DNA from: Opitutaceae bacterium | GTDB lineage: Bacteria > Verrucomicrobiota > Verrucomicrobiia > Opitutales > Opitutaceae | DNA length: 7,178 bases | Assembly: GCA_016763045.1 (NCBI GenBank) | Contig: JAESUN010000289.1 | Location: 1-7,178 of the forward strand | Direction of reading: 5' to 3' | Shown here: one piece after another, positions 1 through 7,178 of the stretch | Position numbering within the stretch: position 1 is the first letter of the stretch | How the letters are laid out: the number at the start of each line of letters is the position of its first letter | Notes under the pieces: model-generated | What the model was told of the DNA's origin: nothing | Databases searched by the model: none | Seen by the model: only the letters and a program-made list of their open reading frames with translations | Translations under genes and position numbers: made by a program

Positions 1-732
1 AAGTGTTACCCCAATATCCGGTTCGCGGAATTGTTCTCCAATGATTCTGACGACCGAATAGATGAAGATGTATTCGCCCAGTAGTTGGCCTGGATATTTT
101 TGAGTAACGTCGCTCTTCCAGAATCGCAGCTGTGCGTAAATAAGAAGAAAAAATCCTTCGAGAGCTGCTTCATACAGTTGAGATGGATGACGAGGTGGGA
201 TTTGAGAATGTGGTAAACCGGGGGCACTCTGTGGAAAGGTAAAGGCCCACGGCACAGTGGTTATCTTTCCCCAAAGCTCACCATTCATGAAATTAGCGAT
301 TCGTCCGAATAGTAATCCGGCTGAGGCAAAAGAGGCAACGATGTCTCCAGTGCGAAGTAGAAGGATTTTATGTTTTCGACGTATCCAGAGTGCGGCGAGG
401 AAAACTCCAAAAAATCCACCATGGCTGGCCATTCCTCCTTCCCATACCTTGAAAAAATCAAGGGGTTTGTGGAGCAATACTTCTGGGGTATAAAATAAGA
501 AATACCCAAGACGTCCTCCGACGAGGACTCCAATGATAAGAGCATAGAGAAAGTCTGTCTGTTGAGATAGGGTCAGGACGCTACGTCCTTTTTTCGTGTA
601 GATGTGGAGTAGCCACATCGCAAAAAGAAAGCCTGCAAGATAAGCGAGTCCATAGTAGCGGATACCAAAAGAATCCGTGAATTTGATGAGAAAGGGCCTA
701 GCCTCGTGCTGAAAATAAGCCAAATGGAACAT
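1..732 (-). CDS. lgt: Prolipoprotein diacylglyceryl transferase Lgt (3' end cut off by window edge)
   Basis: Lgt is an inner-membrane enzyme that moves a diacylglyceryl group from phosphatidylglycerol to the lipobox cysteine of prolipoproteins, the first step of lipoprotein maturation. Reading the minus strand from the ATG at 732 gives 244 codons with no stop before the window ends, so the last few dozen residues of a roughly 260-300 residue family are missing. Visible family motifs are RYYGLAYLAGF at about 25-35, HGG at 104-106 (the essential histidine), the Lgt signature GRIANFMNGELWG at 143-155 (with R144, N147, E152 and G155 matching the key E. coli positions), RHPSQLYEA at 181-189 and FREPD at 235-239. 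Several hydrophobic segments fit a multipass protein. An in-frame stop (the upstream gene's TAA, 745-747) limits the start, and 732 is the first ATG after it. No clear Shine-Dalgarno is seen. The 12-base gap to the upstream CNNM gene suggests one transcript. Confidence 0.96.
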   Translation of the reverse strand, partial: MFHLAYFQHEARPFLIKFTDSFGIRYYGLAYLAGFLFAMWLLHIYTKKGRSVLTLSQQTDFLYALIIGVLVGGRLGYFLFYTPEVLLHKPLDFFKVWEGGMASHGGFFGVFLAALWIRRKHKILLLRTGDIVASFASAGLLFGRIANFMNGELWGKITTVPWAFTFPQSAPGLPHSQIPPRHPSQLYEAALEGFFLLIYAQLRFWKSDVTQKYPGQLLGEYIFIYSVVRIIGEQFREPDIGVTL

Positions 733-744
733 GATTATGACAAA

Positions 745-1809
745 TTATTTTTCTTCGACTGAAGGTTGTTTGAGATCCTCTGTCTTTTCTTCTTGTCGAG
801 GGTTTCGTAATCGAGCCAGTTCACGCATGTCGATTGCGACATCATCTTTTTCGAATATTTCTTTACCGAGGATATGTTCGATAACGTCTTCCATGGTTAG
901 AACGCCTGCGACAGAGCCAAATTCATCGACAACGACAACGAGCTGTTGTTGTGTTTTGAGAAAGAGCTGTAGTGCAGAAGCTGCCGAAACTGTTTCGGGG
1001 ATAAAATGGATTTCCTGCATGAGGTTTCCCACGATTTCGCTATCGAGATCATCCGCCTTTGCTTTCAGTAGATCCCTTCTTCTGACGAGTCCTACCATTT
1101 TTTCAGTATCATCCTCGTAAACAGGGATCCGAGCAAATGGGATATTAGCATATTCTGAGAAGACTTCGGATAGCGTCAGATTTCGCTCAAGTGCTGTTAC
1201 GACAGTACGTGGGGTCATGATATCACCCACACGGACATCATCCAGAGAAAGCGCGTTTGCGATGATATCCGATTCATCGTCTGAAAGGGTTCCTTCTTTG
1301 GCGCCTTTCTCGGCCAAAAGAATGATCTCTTGGTCTGAAGTCTCCTGAGTGGGCTGCTTCTTTACGACCAAACGAACAGATAGATTGCAGAGGTAATTGA
1401 TAGGGGAGAGAATCTTCGTTAAGAGAGTTAAAGGCCCTACTATATAAGGCTGAAGTTGAACCCTGTAAGCCACCCCCATATTTTTAGGAATGACTTCAGA
1501 GAAAATCAAAATGCCCAAGGTTAAGGCCCCCGAGACAAACCCCAGCCAGGCTTCACCGTATAATTTTGTGGCGAACCCACCGACGAGCGTGGCTCCGAGG
1601 GTATTCGCAATAGTGTTGAGAGTGAGGATAGTCGAAATGGTATTAGCTATTTCTTCTTTAAGGTTTTCCAGGAGTGCTCCTTCTTTGGGTAAACGCTTCT
1701 TAAGAAGTTCGACCTCTGCGACTGTTGTACTCAGGATCAATGCTTCCAGCAGTGAGCAAATAAATGAGACCCCCAGAGTAAAGAGTATAGCTCCGATGAA
1801 GGTCGTCAT
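745..1809 (-). CDS. CNNM/CorC-family membrane protein: DUF21 domain plus CBS pair
   Basis: This 354-residue protein has the CNNM/CorC (hemolysin C-like) layout. The N-terminal DUF21 membrane domain (about 1-150) has several hydrophobic helices, with S15, S19 and E22 in the first helix, NTIAN at 65-69 and SEVIPK at 104-109, all typical of the family. A cytosolic CBS pair follows: CBS1 about 195-252 (MTPRTVV, then RIPVYEDD) and CBS2 about 260-320 (VVVVDEFGSVAGVLTMEDVI, then EHILG). Characterised family members bind ATP at the CBS pair and are linked to Mg2+ (or other divalent cation) export; the substrate here is not known. The C-terminal CorC_HlyC domain of longer members is absent: after CBS2 there is only a charged tail of about 35 residues. 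The ATG at 1809 is the best start; a purine-rich GAGAGGAAG lies about 15 bases upstream, somewhat far for a ribosome binding site. lgt follows after 12 bases. Confidence 0.93.
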   Translation of the reverse strand: MTTFIGAILFTLGVSFICSLLEALILSTTVAEVELLKKRLPKEGALLENLKEEIANTISTILTLNTIANTLGATLVGGFATKLYGEAWLGFVSGALTLGILIFSEVIPKNMGVAYRVQLQPYIVGPLTLLTKILSPINYLCNLSVRLVVKKQPTQETSDQEIILLAEKGAKEGTLSDDESDIIANALSLDDVRVGDIMTPRTVVTALERNLTLSEVFSEYANIPFARIPVYEDDTEKMVGLVRRRDLLKAKADDLDSEIVGNLMQEIHFIPETVSAASALQLFLKTQQQLVVVVDEFGSVAGVLTMEDVIEHILGKEIFEKDDVAIDMRELARLRNPRQEEKTEDLKQPSVEEK

Positions 1810-2088
1810 CGTTGCGTTGATTGGCTTCCTCTCAAGTGAAAGCTTTTTCTTTTCTCACGAAAGGAAACTGTTTGATAGTATTGTTTGAAAGAGAGGGTGG
1901 TGAGCATTGGAGAAAGAAGAAGTTTAAGGCAACTTCGATCACTACTCCCATCCTCGGAGTCATCACAGGATTGTTTTTCCATTTTTAGCAAATGTCATAT
2001 TAGGTTATTCTAACGGAAAAAAGCAAGCACCAGCATCAGGATGTTTGAAATCATGAAAATCCCTTCAGGCAATAGGGCTATATGACCG
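1810..2088. other. Intergenic region between the exported protein gene and the CNNM gene
   Basis: This 279-base gap holds no gene that I can support. It must contain the 3' end of the transcript from the upstream exported-protein gene and probably the leader of the CNNM-lgt unit. On the minus strand a run of six T (at 2017-2022) follows a stretch without a convincing GC-rich stem, so it is not a clear intrinsic terminator. A small 5-bp inverted repeat (ACTCC at 1944-1948 with GGAGT at 1956-1960) lies in the putative leader; its significance is unknown. Confidence 0.6.
1997..2026 (-). promoter_or_regulatory. Weak sigma70-like promoter candidate for the CNNM-lgt unit
   Basis: On the minus strand TTGCTT (2021-2026) is followed after 18 bases by TAATAT (1997-2002). 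The -35 matches the consensus at 3 of 6 positions and the -10 at 4 of 6, so this is only a candidate. Its placement would give a leader of about 180 bases before the CNNM start at 1809. It was chosen because the gap must hold a promoter if the CNNM gene is not read through from upstream. Confidence 0.2.
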
Positions 2089-2955
2089 TTATTTTGAATA
2101 CCTTTCGGATTGAAGGAACTGTTCATCTCCTGGCTTGTTTAATTCCCAGTAGGGAATTCTAACGGAGGAACGAAGTGTCAGTTTGCCTCCATCCCACATG
2201 TTCCATTTGACCAAACGGTAAGGTCTTTCTTTTTCAAAGGAGAGGATGTCAACTCCCTTAGCGTGTGTGACAGTTACGTGTCGGTTTGTTTCGGATGATG
2301 TGATCGTGAATTGAGCAGAAGAACTTTTGATGGGGTGTGCTTTTGAATGAATGGTAGAGGGAACCAATGGAGCAGAGAAGGTGGAGATTTCTTCCCAGTT
2401 GAGGGTTCTGAGCTTCCAAGGAAGTTCATCGTAAAAAAGAGTGTTAGAGGGGAAATGGCTCTTGTTGTCTACTTCGTCCATTCCCTCCCAGTAGGTAAAT
2501 GCTTGATAATGGAGTTCATTCTCAATGAGACGTCCTTGTTTGTATGTATTGCCACAGCTGTCTATACTGGAGAGACTGAATTTTAAGAGGTCGCCAGTGT
2601 CGATTTCCCAAAAGGAGGAATGCATTTGGTCGTAGCGGTAACTTCCTGTTGGGACTCGAATAATCTGGTTTAGCTTAAGGACATTGTAGGTGCCAGCAGC
2701 TTTCCCGTTGTTGGCTTTTACCAGGCTTTTGGAGGAGAAGGGCTCTCTCACTAAAATATGACGAACTTCAGATTCCCGGGGGATCCCGTAGCGAAGTAGG
2801 GTTGCGTCGTAAATAGTGTATTCTGCTTTCCCCTCTCCCCAGATATTCTCGTCTTGTAAGAGGCTTTGGCTAAAAGGAGTGGCTGCCGTGATAGAAAGAG
2901 TGGAGGTAATAAGGACGAAACAAAGTAGGAAAAGATGCTTGAATGAGTAGCTCAT
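2089..2955 (-). CDS. Exported protein of unknown function
   Basis: From the ATG at 2955 this gives 288 residues. A TTG at 2967 would add four residues, but the ATG places a lysine-containing n-region (MSYSFKH) directly before a hydrophobic stretch (about 8-22), making a good signal peptide with likely cleavage after A25. There is no lipobox, so the mature protein is probably periplasmic or released rather than a lipoprotein. The mature part has no membrane segment and a single cysteine (C134). Recognisable blocks are WGEGKAEY (39-46), LRYG (54-57), VLKLN (92-96), SSIDSCGNTY (129-138) and YWEG (155-158). From memory these resemble a family of secreted proteins with a conserved 'GDGKAE...Y...PRYGE...VKA' and 'WCGxxY' pattern, in which some members carry doubtful 'septum formation' names. 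No function is assigned. The gene sits alone between typA and the CNNM gene, with gaps on both sides. Confidence 0.85.
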   Translation of the reverse strand: MSYSFKHLFLLCFVLITSTLSITAATPFSQSLLQDENIWGEGKAEYTIYDATLLRYGIPRESEVRHILVREPFSSKSLVKANNGKAAGTYNVLKLNQIIRVPTGSYRYDQMHSSFWEIDTGDLLKFSLSSIDSCGNTYKQGRLIENELHYQAFTYWEGMDEVDNKSHFPSNTLFYDELPWKLRTLNWEEISTFSAPLVPSTIHSKAHPIKSSSAQFTITSSETNRHVTVTHAKGVDILSFEKERPYRLVKWNMWDGGKLTLRSSVRIPYWELNKPGDEQFLQSERYSK

Positions 2956-3103
2956 CTGTTTAACCAAAGATCATCGAATTGTAAAATACAGGATGCTTTT
3001 TGGGTATATGAACACAGCTCTGCCATGCGGTGAGTTGTTTATTCCAAGAGTATTCCGCAACGGTTTTCACTAATGGGAAATCTGTTGCGTAGTTACTTTA
3101 CGC

Positions 3104-4909
3104 TTACTTAATGGATCTTTTTCGGGCGTTTGAATCAAGAATACGCTTGCGAAGGCGAAGAGACTTAGGTGTCGCTTCGACGAATTCATCCGGTTCGATG
3201 TATTCGATGGCTCTCTCCAATGATAGACGTATAGGAGGTGAGAGTTGGATTCCTTTTCCTTCTCCTTGGCATCTGAAATTTGTTAACTGTTTTCCCTTGG
3301 TTGGATTGATTGGCATGTCCTCGGTCCGAGGGTTTTCTCCCACAATCATTCCTTCGTAAACTTCTTCGCCTGCCCCAACAAAAAGTTTTCCTCGGCTTTC
3401 AATAGCGGCAAGAGCATAGGCTCTGGTCGTTCCTCTTTCCATTGAAACCAGCGTTCCTGTTTGGCGAGTTTTGATTTCACCCATCCATGGAGTGTATTCC
3501 TTGAAAAGGTGAGACATGACACCGCGGCCACTGGTTGCATTTACCAGATCGATTTCCAGTCCAATCAATCCCCGGGTAGGAATCTCCGCTTCAATGGTAA
3601 CTGTGCCATTATGGGTTTCCATATTCGTCATCTGGCCTTTTCGATTGGCTAGATTTTGAATAATGGCGCCAACGCACTCTTCCGGGGTTTCTATCCAGAG
3701 AGTTTCGAGAGGTTCCATTGTTTTTCCGTCGACGGTTCTTGTAATAACGGTAGGGCGGGATACGAGAAGTTCAAAGCCTTCTCGACGCATTTGCTCGACC
3801 AGAACCGCTATCTGCATAGCACCTCGAGCACTGACGTTGAAGCTTCCTCCTTCTGGAGAATCTTCGACTGTAATCGAAACATTTGTTTTTACTTCGCGGT
3901 AAAGACGGTCGCGTAATTGGCGGGATGTGACGAATTTGCCCTCCAGTCCAGCTAATGGACCATCATTAACGGCAAATTCCATTTGAATGGTAGGAGGATC
4001 GATCTCAACAAAGGGAAGAGCTTCACCTTCTTCTTCAGCCGTTAGGGTTTCGCCGATGTCGATTTCCGTAAATCCAGATAGTCCAACGATATTTCCTGCT
4101 GAGGCTTCAGTGGTTTCGATTGTGCTAAGTCCTAAGTATTCGAATATTTTGGAGATTTTGCAGCGTTCCCTTTTTCCGTCTTTATGAATGACAAAGACGG
4201 GATCTCCTACGCGAATGCTTCCGTTTAGGATCTTTCCAACAGCGATACGTCCGACATAATCAGACCAACCAATGTTGCTGACCAACATTTTGGAAGGTTG
4301 AGAAGCATCTACTTGAGGAGCGTTGACATGCTCTAATACTGTCTCAAAAAGAGGAGTCATATCCTCTCTTTTGTCCTCCAGCTCTTTAACGGCAAAGCCG
4401 GCTTTAGCGCTAGCGTAGATAAACGGAGCATTAAATTGTTCTTCTGTGGCATCGAGTTCGAGTAGAAGTTCGAGTACCTTGTCGTGCACTTTGACCGGGT
4501 CAGAATGTTCGCGGTCAATCTTATTGATGACGACGATGACTTTTAGGCCTTGTGTGAGGGCTTTACGTAAAACGAAACGGGTTTGAGCCTGAGGGCCTTC
4601 ATAGGCGTCGACTAAGAGGAGGACGCCGTCAACCATTTGCATCACACGCTCAACTTCACCGCCAAAGTCAGCATGGCCCGGTGTGTCGACGATATTGATC
4701 GTATTACCCTGCCAGTGAACGGAGGTGTTTTTGGACTTAATGGTAATCCCTTTTTCTCGTTCAAGATCCATAGAATCCATGGCACGTTCTTCAACGGCTT
4801 GGCTTTCTCTATAGACGCCACCTTCCTGTAGTAATTTATCGACCAAGGTTGTTTTTCCGTGGTCGACGTGGGCAATAATGGCAATGTTTCGGATGTTGTC
4901 GCTATTCAT
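3104..4909 (-). CDS. typA: Translational GTPase TypA/BipA
   Basis: TypA/BipA is a translation-factor GTPase related to EF-G and LepA. It binds the 70S ribosome and supports 50S subunit assembly and growth under stress or cold. The 601-residue protein is of normal family length (about 600-615) and appears intact. G motifs are complete: G1 AHVDHGKT (13-20), switch I with EKGITI (52-57), G3 DTPGH (75-79) followed by [11 protein letters not shown]4 NKID (129-132) and G5 SAK (167-169). Domain II follows at about 200-300. The EF-G-like domain III and the domain V and C-terminal domain unique to TypA follow, with [18 protein letters not shown] and GRGVMSHLF as family hallmarks. It starts with ATG at 4909, just before the conserved [14 protein letters not shown], and ends with TAA. 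No strong Shine-Dalgarno is visible. It is transcribed divergently from hrpB and leads the minus-strand run, with 148 bases to the next start. Confidence 0.98.
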   Translation of the reverse strand: MNSDNIRNIAIIAHVDHGKTTLVDKLLQEGGVYRESQAVEERAMDSMDLEREKGITIKSKNTSVHWQGNTINIVDTPGHADFGGEVERVMQMVDGVLLLVDAYEGPQAQTRFVLRKALTQGLKVIVVINKIDREHSDPVKVHDKVLELLLELDATEEQFNAPFIYASAKAGFAVKELEDKREDMTPLFETVLEHVNAPQVDASQPSKMLVSNIGWSDYVGRIAVGKILNGSIRVGDPVFVIHKDGKRERCKISKIFEYLGLSTIETTEASAGNIVGLSGFTEIDIGETLTAEEEGEALPFVEIDPPTIQMEFAVNDGPLAGLEGKFVTSRQLRDRLYREVKTNVSITVEDSPEGGSFNVSARGAMQIAVLVEQMRREGFELLVSRPTVITRTVDGKTMEPLETLWIETPEECVGAIIQNLANRKGQMTNMETHNGTVTIEAEIPTRGLIGLEIDLVNATSGRGVMSHLFKEYTPWMGEIKTRQTGTLVSMERGTTRAYALAAIESRGKLFVGAGEEVYEGMIVGENPRTEDMPINPTKGKQLTNFRCQGEGKGIQLSPPIRLSLERAIEYIEPDEFVEATPKSLRLRKRILDSNARKRSIK

Positions 4910-5045
4910 GGCAAATCTGCTGAGCAGAATAAAAGGGGCGAACGTTGGCAGTGCTTATGTGGAAAAGCAAGTATTAGCTTCGAAGAAAATAAGGGGGTTT
5001 TATGTTTTAACTTGGGGTGAAAAGGGTTTTGCTTGGCGTTTATTC
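4910..5045. other. Divergent intergenic region between typA and hrpB
   Basis: These 136 bases separate two divergent start codons, so promoters for both genes are expected here. I could not find a convincing -35/-10 pair in either direction. On the plus strand TTGGCA (4944-4949) is a reasonable -35, but no good -10 follows at standard spacing. The hrpB reading frame stays open leftward across this region into typA (to an ATG at 4878), but that extension has no helicase-like sequence and antisenses the typA start. Confidence 0.5.
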
Positions 5046-5849
5046 ATGACGGATACTCCAAAACTCCCTATTTACGAAATTGAAAGCGATTTTTTAGGGA
5101 GTATCCAGAAGGAGAGCAGAATAGTCATCCAAGCCCCAACGGGATCGGGAAAATCGACTCAAATCCCGCAAATGCTTTATAAAGGAGGTTTCTTGGACGA
5201 GGGGGAGGTTGTTGTTTTGCAACCTCGGCGATTGGCTGCACGTTTATTGGCGAAGAGAGTTGCCTCAGAGGTAGGGACTGAAGAAGGAGGATTGGTTGGG
5301 TATCAAGTAAGGTTTGAATCTCGGATCTCGTCCGAAACGAAAATTCGGTTTGTGACAGAGGGAGTGCTCCTTCGGCAGATGATGTCAGATCCTTTGTTAA
5401 AAGGAATTTCTGTTTTAGTTTTTGATGAATTTCACGAGCGGCATCTTTACGGAGATATTACTTTAGGCAGAGCTTTGCAGATTCAACAGGAGGATCGGCC
5501 AGATTTGAAGATAGTGGTTATGTCGGCGACTCTGGAGGCTGAAAAACTGGAATCATATTTAAGTCCTTGTAAGGTTCTGCGGTCTGAAGGGAGGGTATAC
5601 TCTGTTGAAGTGGCTTATTTGAGCCGGTTGCCTGAAAGGGGCAAAAACGAGATTTGGGAGATAGCTGCTGCGGAAACGATTGCATTGATGAAGCGTTATT
5701 CGAGTGGGAATGTTTTGGTTTTTATGCCAGGAGGTTATGAGATCGCTCGGACGGTGGAGCTTTTGAAGGCGAGACTTTCAGGTCGGCACTTTGAAGTTTG
5801 TCCTCTACACGGGGAACTACCACTTGTGGAGCAGGATCGGGCCATAGAG

Positions 5850-5852
5850 TAA
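5850..5852 (+). other. In-frame TAA stop inside hrpB
   Basis: The codon follows QDRAIE and precedes SDRRKIIVSTNVAETSLT in the same frame, a stretch that is normally continuous in HrpB proteins. TAA is used as a normal stop by typA and by the CNNM gene in this window, so it is not a reassigned sense codon. A single base change from a sense codon would be enough. A product ending here would be 268 residues, with most of the first RecA-like domain and part of the second but without motifs V and VI. Confidence 0.9.
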
Positions 5853-6008
5853 AGTGACCGGAGAAAAATTATTGTTTCTACGAACGTGGCCGAAACTTCT
5901 CTTACGATTGAAGGGGTAGAGCTGGTAGTTGATTCAGGACTTGTTCGAATGGCTCGATTTGATCCTAAGCGTGGGATTAATGCGTTGACGATCGAGAAGA
6001 TCAGCATG

Positions 6009-6011
6009 CCT
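6009..6011 (+). other. Frameshift (apparent one-base deletion) in hrpB before motif VI
   Basis: Frame 5046 reads ISM up to 6008, then in that frame gives arginine-rich sequence not typical of HrpB and ends at TGA 6093-6095. Moving one base earlier in phase from 6011 gives SAEQRRGRAGRTSPGHC, the expected QRxGRxGR motif, directly adjacent. The bases CC at 6009-6010 look like the remains of a proline (or similar) codon lacking one base. The junction lacks a slippery heptamer that I can recognise, so programmed frameshifting is not suggested. Confidence 0.88.
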
Positions 6012-7178
6012 CTGCGGAGCAGAGACGAGGACGGGCGGGGAGAACTAGCCCTGGTCATTGTCTGCGGCTCTGGACGACAAGAGATCATGAATTGAGGTCG
6101 GAAAAGGATCTTCCTGAGGTATACCGTCTGGATTTGTCAGAAGTGGTTCTTGCGCTGAAGGTGAGCGGGTTGAAGGATGTAAGCTTGTTTCCTTGGGTAG
6201 ATGCGCCTTCGGTTGAATTACTTGAAAATGCCGAGAAGTTATTGAGGGATTTAGGCGCTGTTCATCACGGAAGTGGTGACATTACGGAGATGGGGAAGCA
6301 GATGTTAGCTTTTCCTCTTCATCCTCGGTATGCCCGCATGATGTTGGCTGCGGATCACTATGGATGCGTCCCTTCAGTGGCATTGATGATTGCACTCACA
6401 CAAGGACGAGGGATCTTTTTGCGGAAGGTTGATAAAAAAACAGAGCAACGGAGAGACGATGTTTTGGGTATTGATGATCGTTCGGATTTTACTCGAATGA
6501 TTTCAGCGTGGAACTATGCGAAGCAGGCACGGTTTTCTGTCGATGTTTGTCGCGAGTTAGGTATCCATGCTCAGGCTTCTCGCCAAGCAGCTCGGGTTTT
6601 TGAACAGTTTCTTGGGATTGCTCAAAAAAAGGGGCTTTCGACGCTGGTTGATTTAGTGGAGGGCGATGAATTGGGGAAGTGTTTGTTGAGTGGGTTTTCG
6701 GATCAACTGGCTCTGAGAATCGATAAAGGGACGTTACGTTGTTCCATTGTGCATGGTCGTCGCGGAAATATTTCAAAGAGCAGTGTGGTGCAAAAAAGTC
6801 CCCTTTTGGTTGTTGCTGAAATAAGTGAAATCGAAGGAAAAAAGGGTGAGGTAGCAACGGTTCTTTCCATGTGTTCAGAAGTAAATGAATCTTGGTTACA
6901 AGAGCTGTTTCCTGAAGAATTTAGAGAGGACCTGATCGTATCACTGGATTCATCGGGTAAAAGAGTAGTGGAACGGAAAAGGCGTCTTTTTCGGGATTTG
7001 ATTTTGGAAGATAAAGTATCTGAGGTGGAGTCAGATGATGCGGCTGCTGAAATACTGGCTGAAGAGATAGTGAAGGGGAGATGCAAGCTTCCTGCTTGGG
7101 ATAAGTCTGTGGAACAGTGGATCCATCGAGTGAATTGCTTTCATTTTTTATTTCCGGAATTTGAAGTTGCCTCTATTG

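Larger units (their letters stand above)
5046..7178 (+). pseudogene. hrpB: ATP-dependent RNA helicase HrpB, disrupted by a stop and a frameshift, 3' end cut off
   Basis: HrpB is a DEAH/DExH-family helicase of about 800-850 residues; its cellular role is not well defined. The start is ATG 5046 (MTDTPKLPIYEIE), just before the helicase core. Codons 1-268 hold Walker A APTGSGKST (30-38), QPRR (59-62), TEGVLLRQ (104-111), the HrpB-type box DEFH (127-130), SAT (160-162), LVFMPGGYEI (224-233) and PLHGEL (253-258). TAA at 5850-5852 then interrupts the frame. The same frame resumes as RRKIIVSTNVAETSLTIEG and VVDSGLVRMARFDP up to ISM at 6008. After the bases CC (6009-6010) homology continues one frame over from 6011 as SAEQRRGRAGRTSPGHC (motif VI), then the winged-helix and helical (HA2-like) regions and an HrpB C-terminal domain, open to the window edge for about 389 codons. 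The two lesions would truncate any product before motif VI. Good conservation outside them points to recent inactivation or sequence error. Confidence 0.9.

Noticed and set aside
1806..1991. A 61-codon minus-strand frame overlapping the CNNM start by ATGA
   Set aside because: The overlap looks like translational coupling, but the frame starts at TTG (or an internal ATG), has no ribosome binding site that I can see, and its low-complexity product has no recognisable protein character. Chance is the simplest explanation.
2978..2983. TACAAT on the minus strand as a -10 box for the exported-protein gene
   Set aside because: It matches the consensus at 5 of 6 positions and lies well for a short leader, but no -35-like sequence is found at 16-19 bases upstream.
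3056..3089. Inverted repeat CGCAAC (3056-3061) / GTTGCG (3084-3089) downstream of typA
   Set aside because: The stem is only 6 bp with a 22-base loop and no T-run follows on the minus strand, so it is not supported as an intrinsic terminator.
4878..5045. N-terminal extension of hrpB from an ATG at 4878
   Set aside because: It overlaps the typA start in antisense and adds 56 residues without family similarity. HrpB proteins normally begin a few residues before the LPI motif, matching ATG 5046.
5850..6011. Programmed stop readthrough or frameshifting in hrpB
   Set aside because: There is no slippery heptamer or downstream structure that I recognise, HrpB is not known for recoding, and two separate events would be needed.
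5886..6095. A separate short plus-strand gene
   Set aside because: It is the fragment of hrpB between the TAA and the frameshifted TGA, carrying helicase motif V sequence.

Overview
The window reads as an ordinary bacterial chromosome segment with housekeeping genes. Four genes lie on the minus strand and one damaged gene on the plus strand. Gene starts mostly lack a strong Shine-Dalgarno sequence. The small secreted protein resembles a family I associate from memory with Verrucomicrobiota (Opitutae) and some other Gram-negative groups. A Verrucomicrobiota-like host is therefore my best guess, but it is an inference and could not be tested here. I see no mobile element, CRISPR array, tRNA, rRNA or prophage signal.

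Layout from left to right: (1) 1-732, minus: lgt, prolipoprotein diacylglyceryl transferase, cut off by the left edge of the window. (2) 745-1809, minus: a CNNM/CorC-type membrane protein with a DUF21 domain and a CBS pair, 12 bases upstream of lgt and probably cotranscribed with it. (3) 1810-2088: a 279-base gap with no convincing gene and one weak promoter-like pair. (4) 2089-2955, minus: an exported protein of unknown function. (5) 2956-3103: a short gap with a weak hairpin. (6) 3104-4909, minus: typA/bipA, a complete ribosome-associated GTPase. (7) 4910-5045: a divergent intergenic region. (8) 5046-7178, plus: hrpB, a DEAH-type RNA helicase, running off the right edge.

The main anomaly is hrpB. 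Its reading frame is interrupted twice: an in-frame TAA at 5850-5852, and a one-base loss next to 6009-6010. The helicase sequence on both sides of each lesion is otherwise well conserved, including the motif VI region, which appears only in the shifted frame. This is either a very young pseudogene or two errors in the assembled sequence.

The genes do not form one pathway. Lgt anchors lipoproteins to the membrane and the CNNM protein is probably an ion transporter or regulator, so together they make a small membrane-related unit. TypA acts on ribosomes, and HrpB, if intact, would be an RNA helicase. I did not find evidence for a novel multi-gene system.
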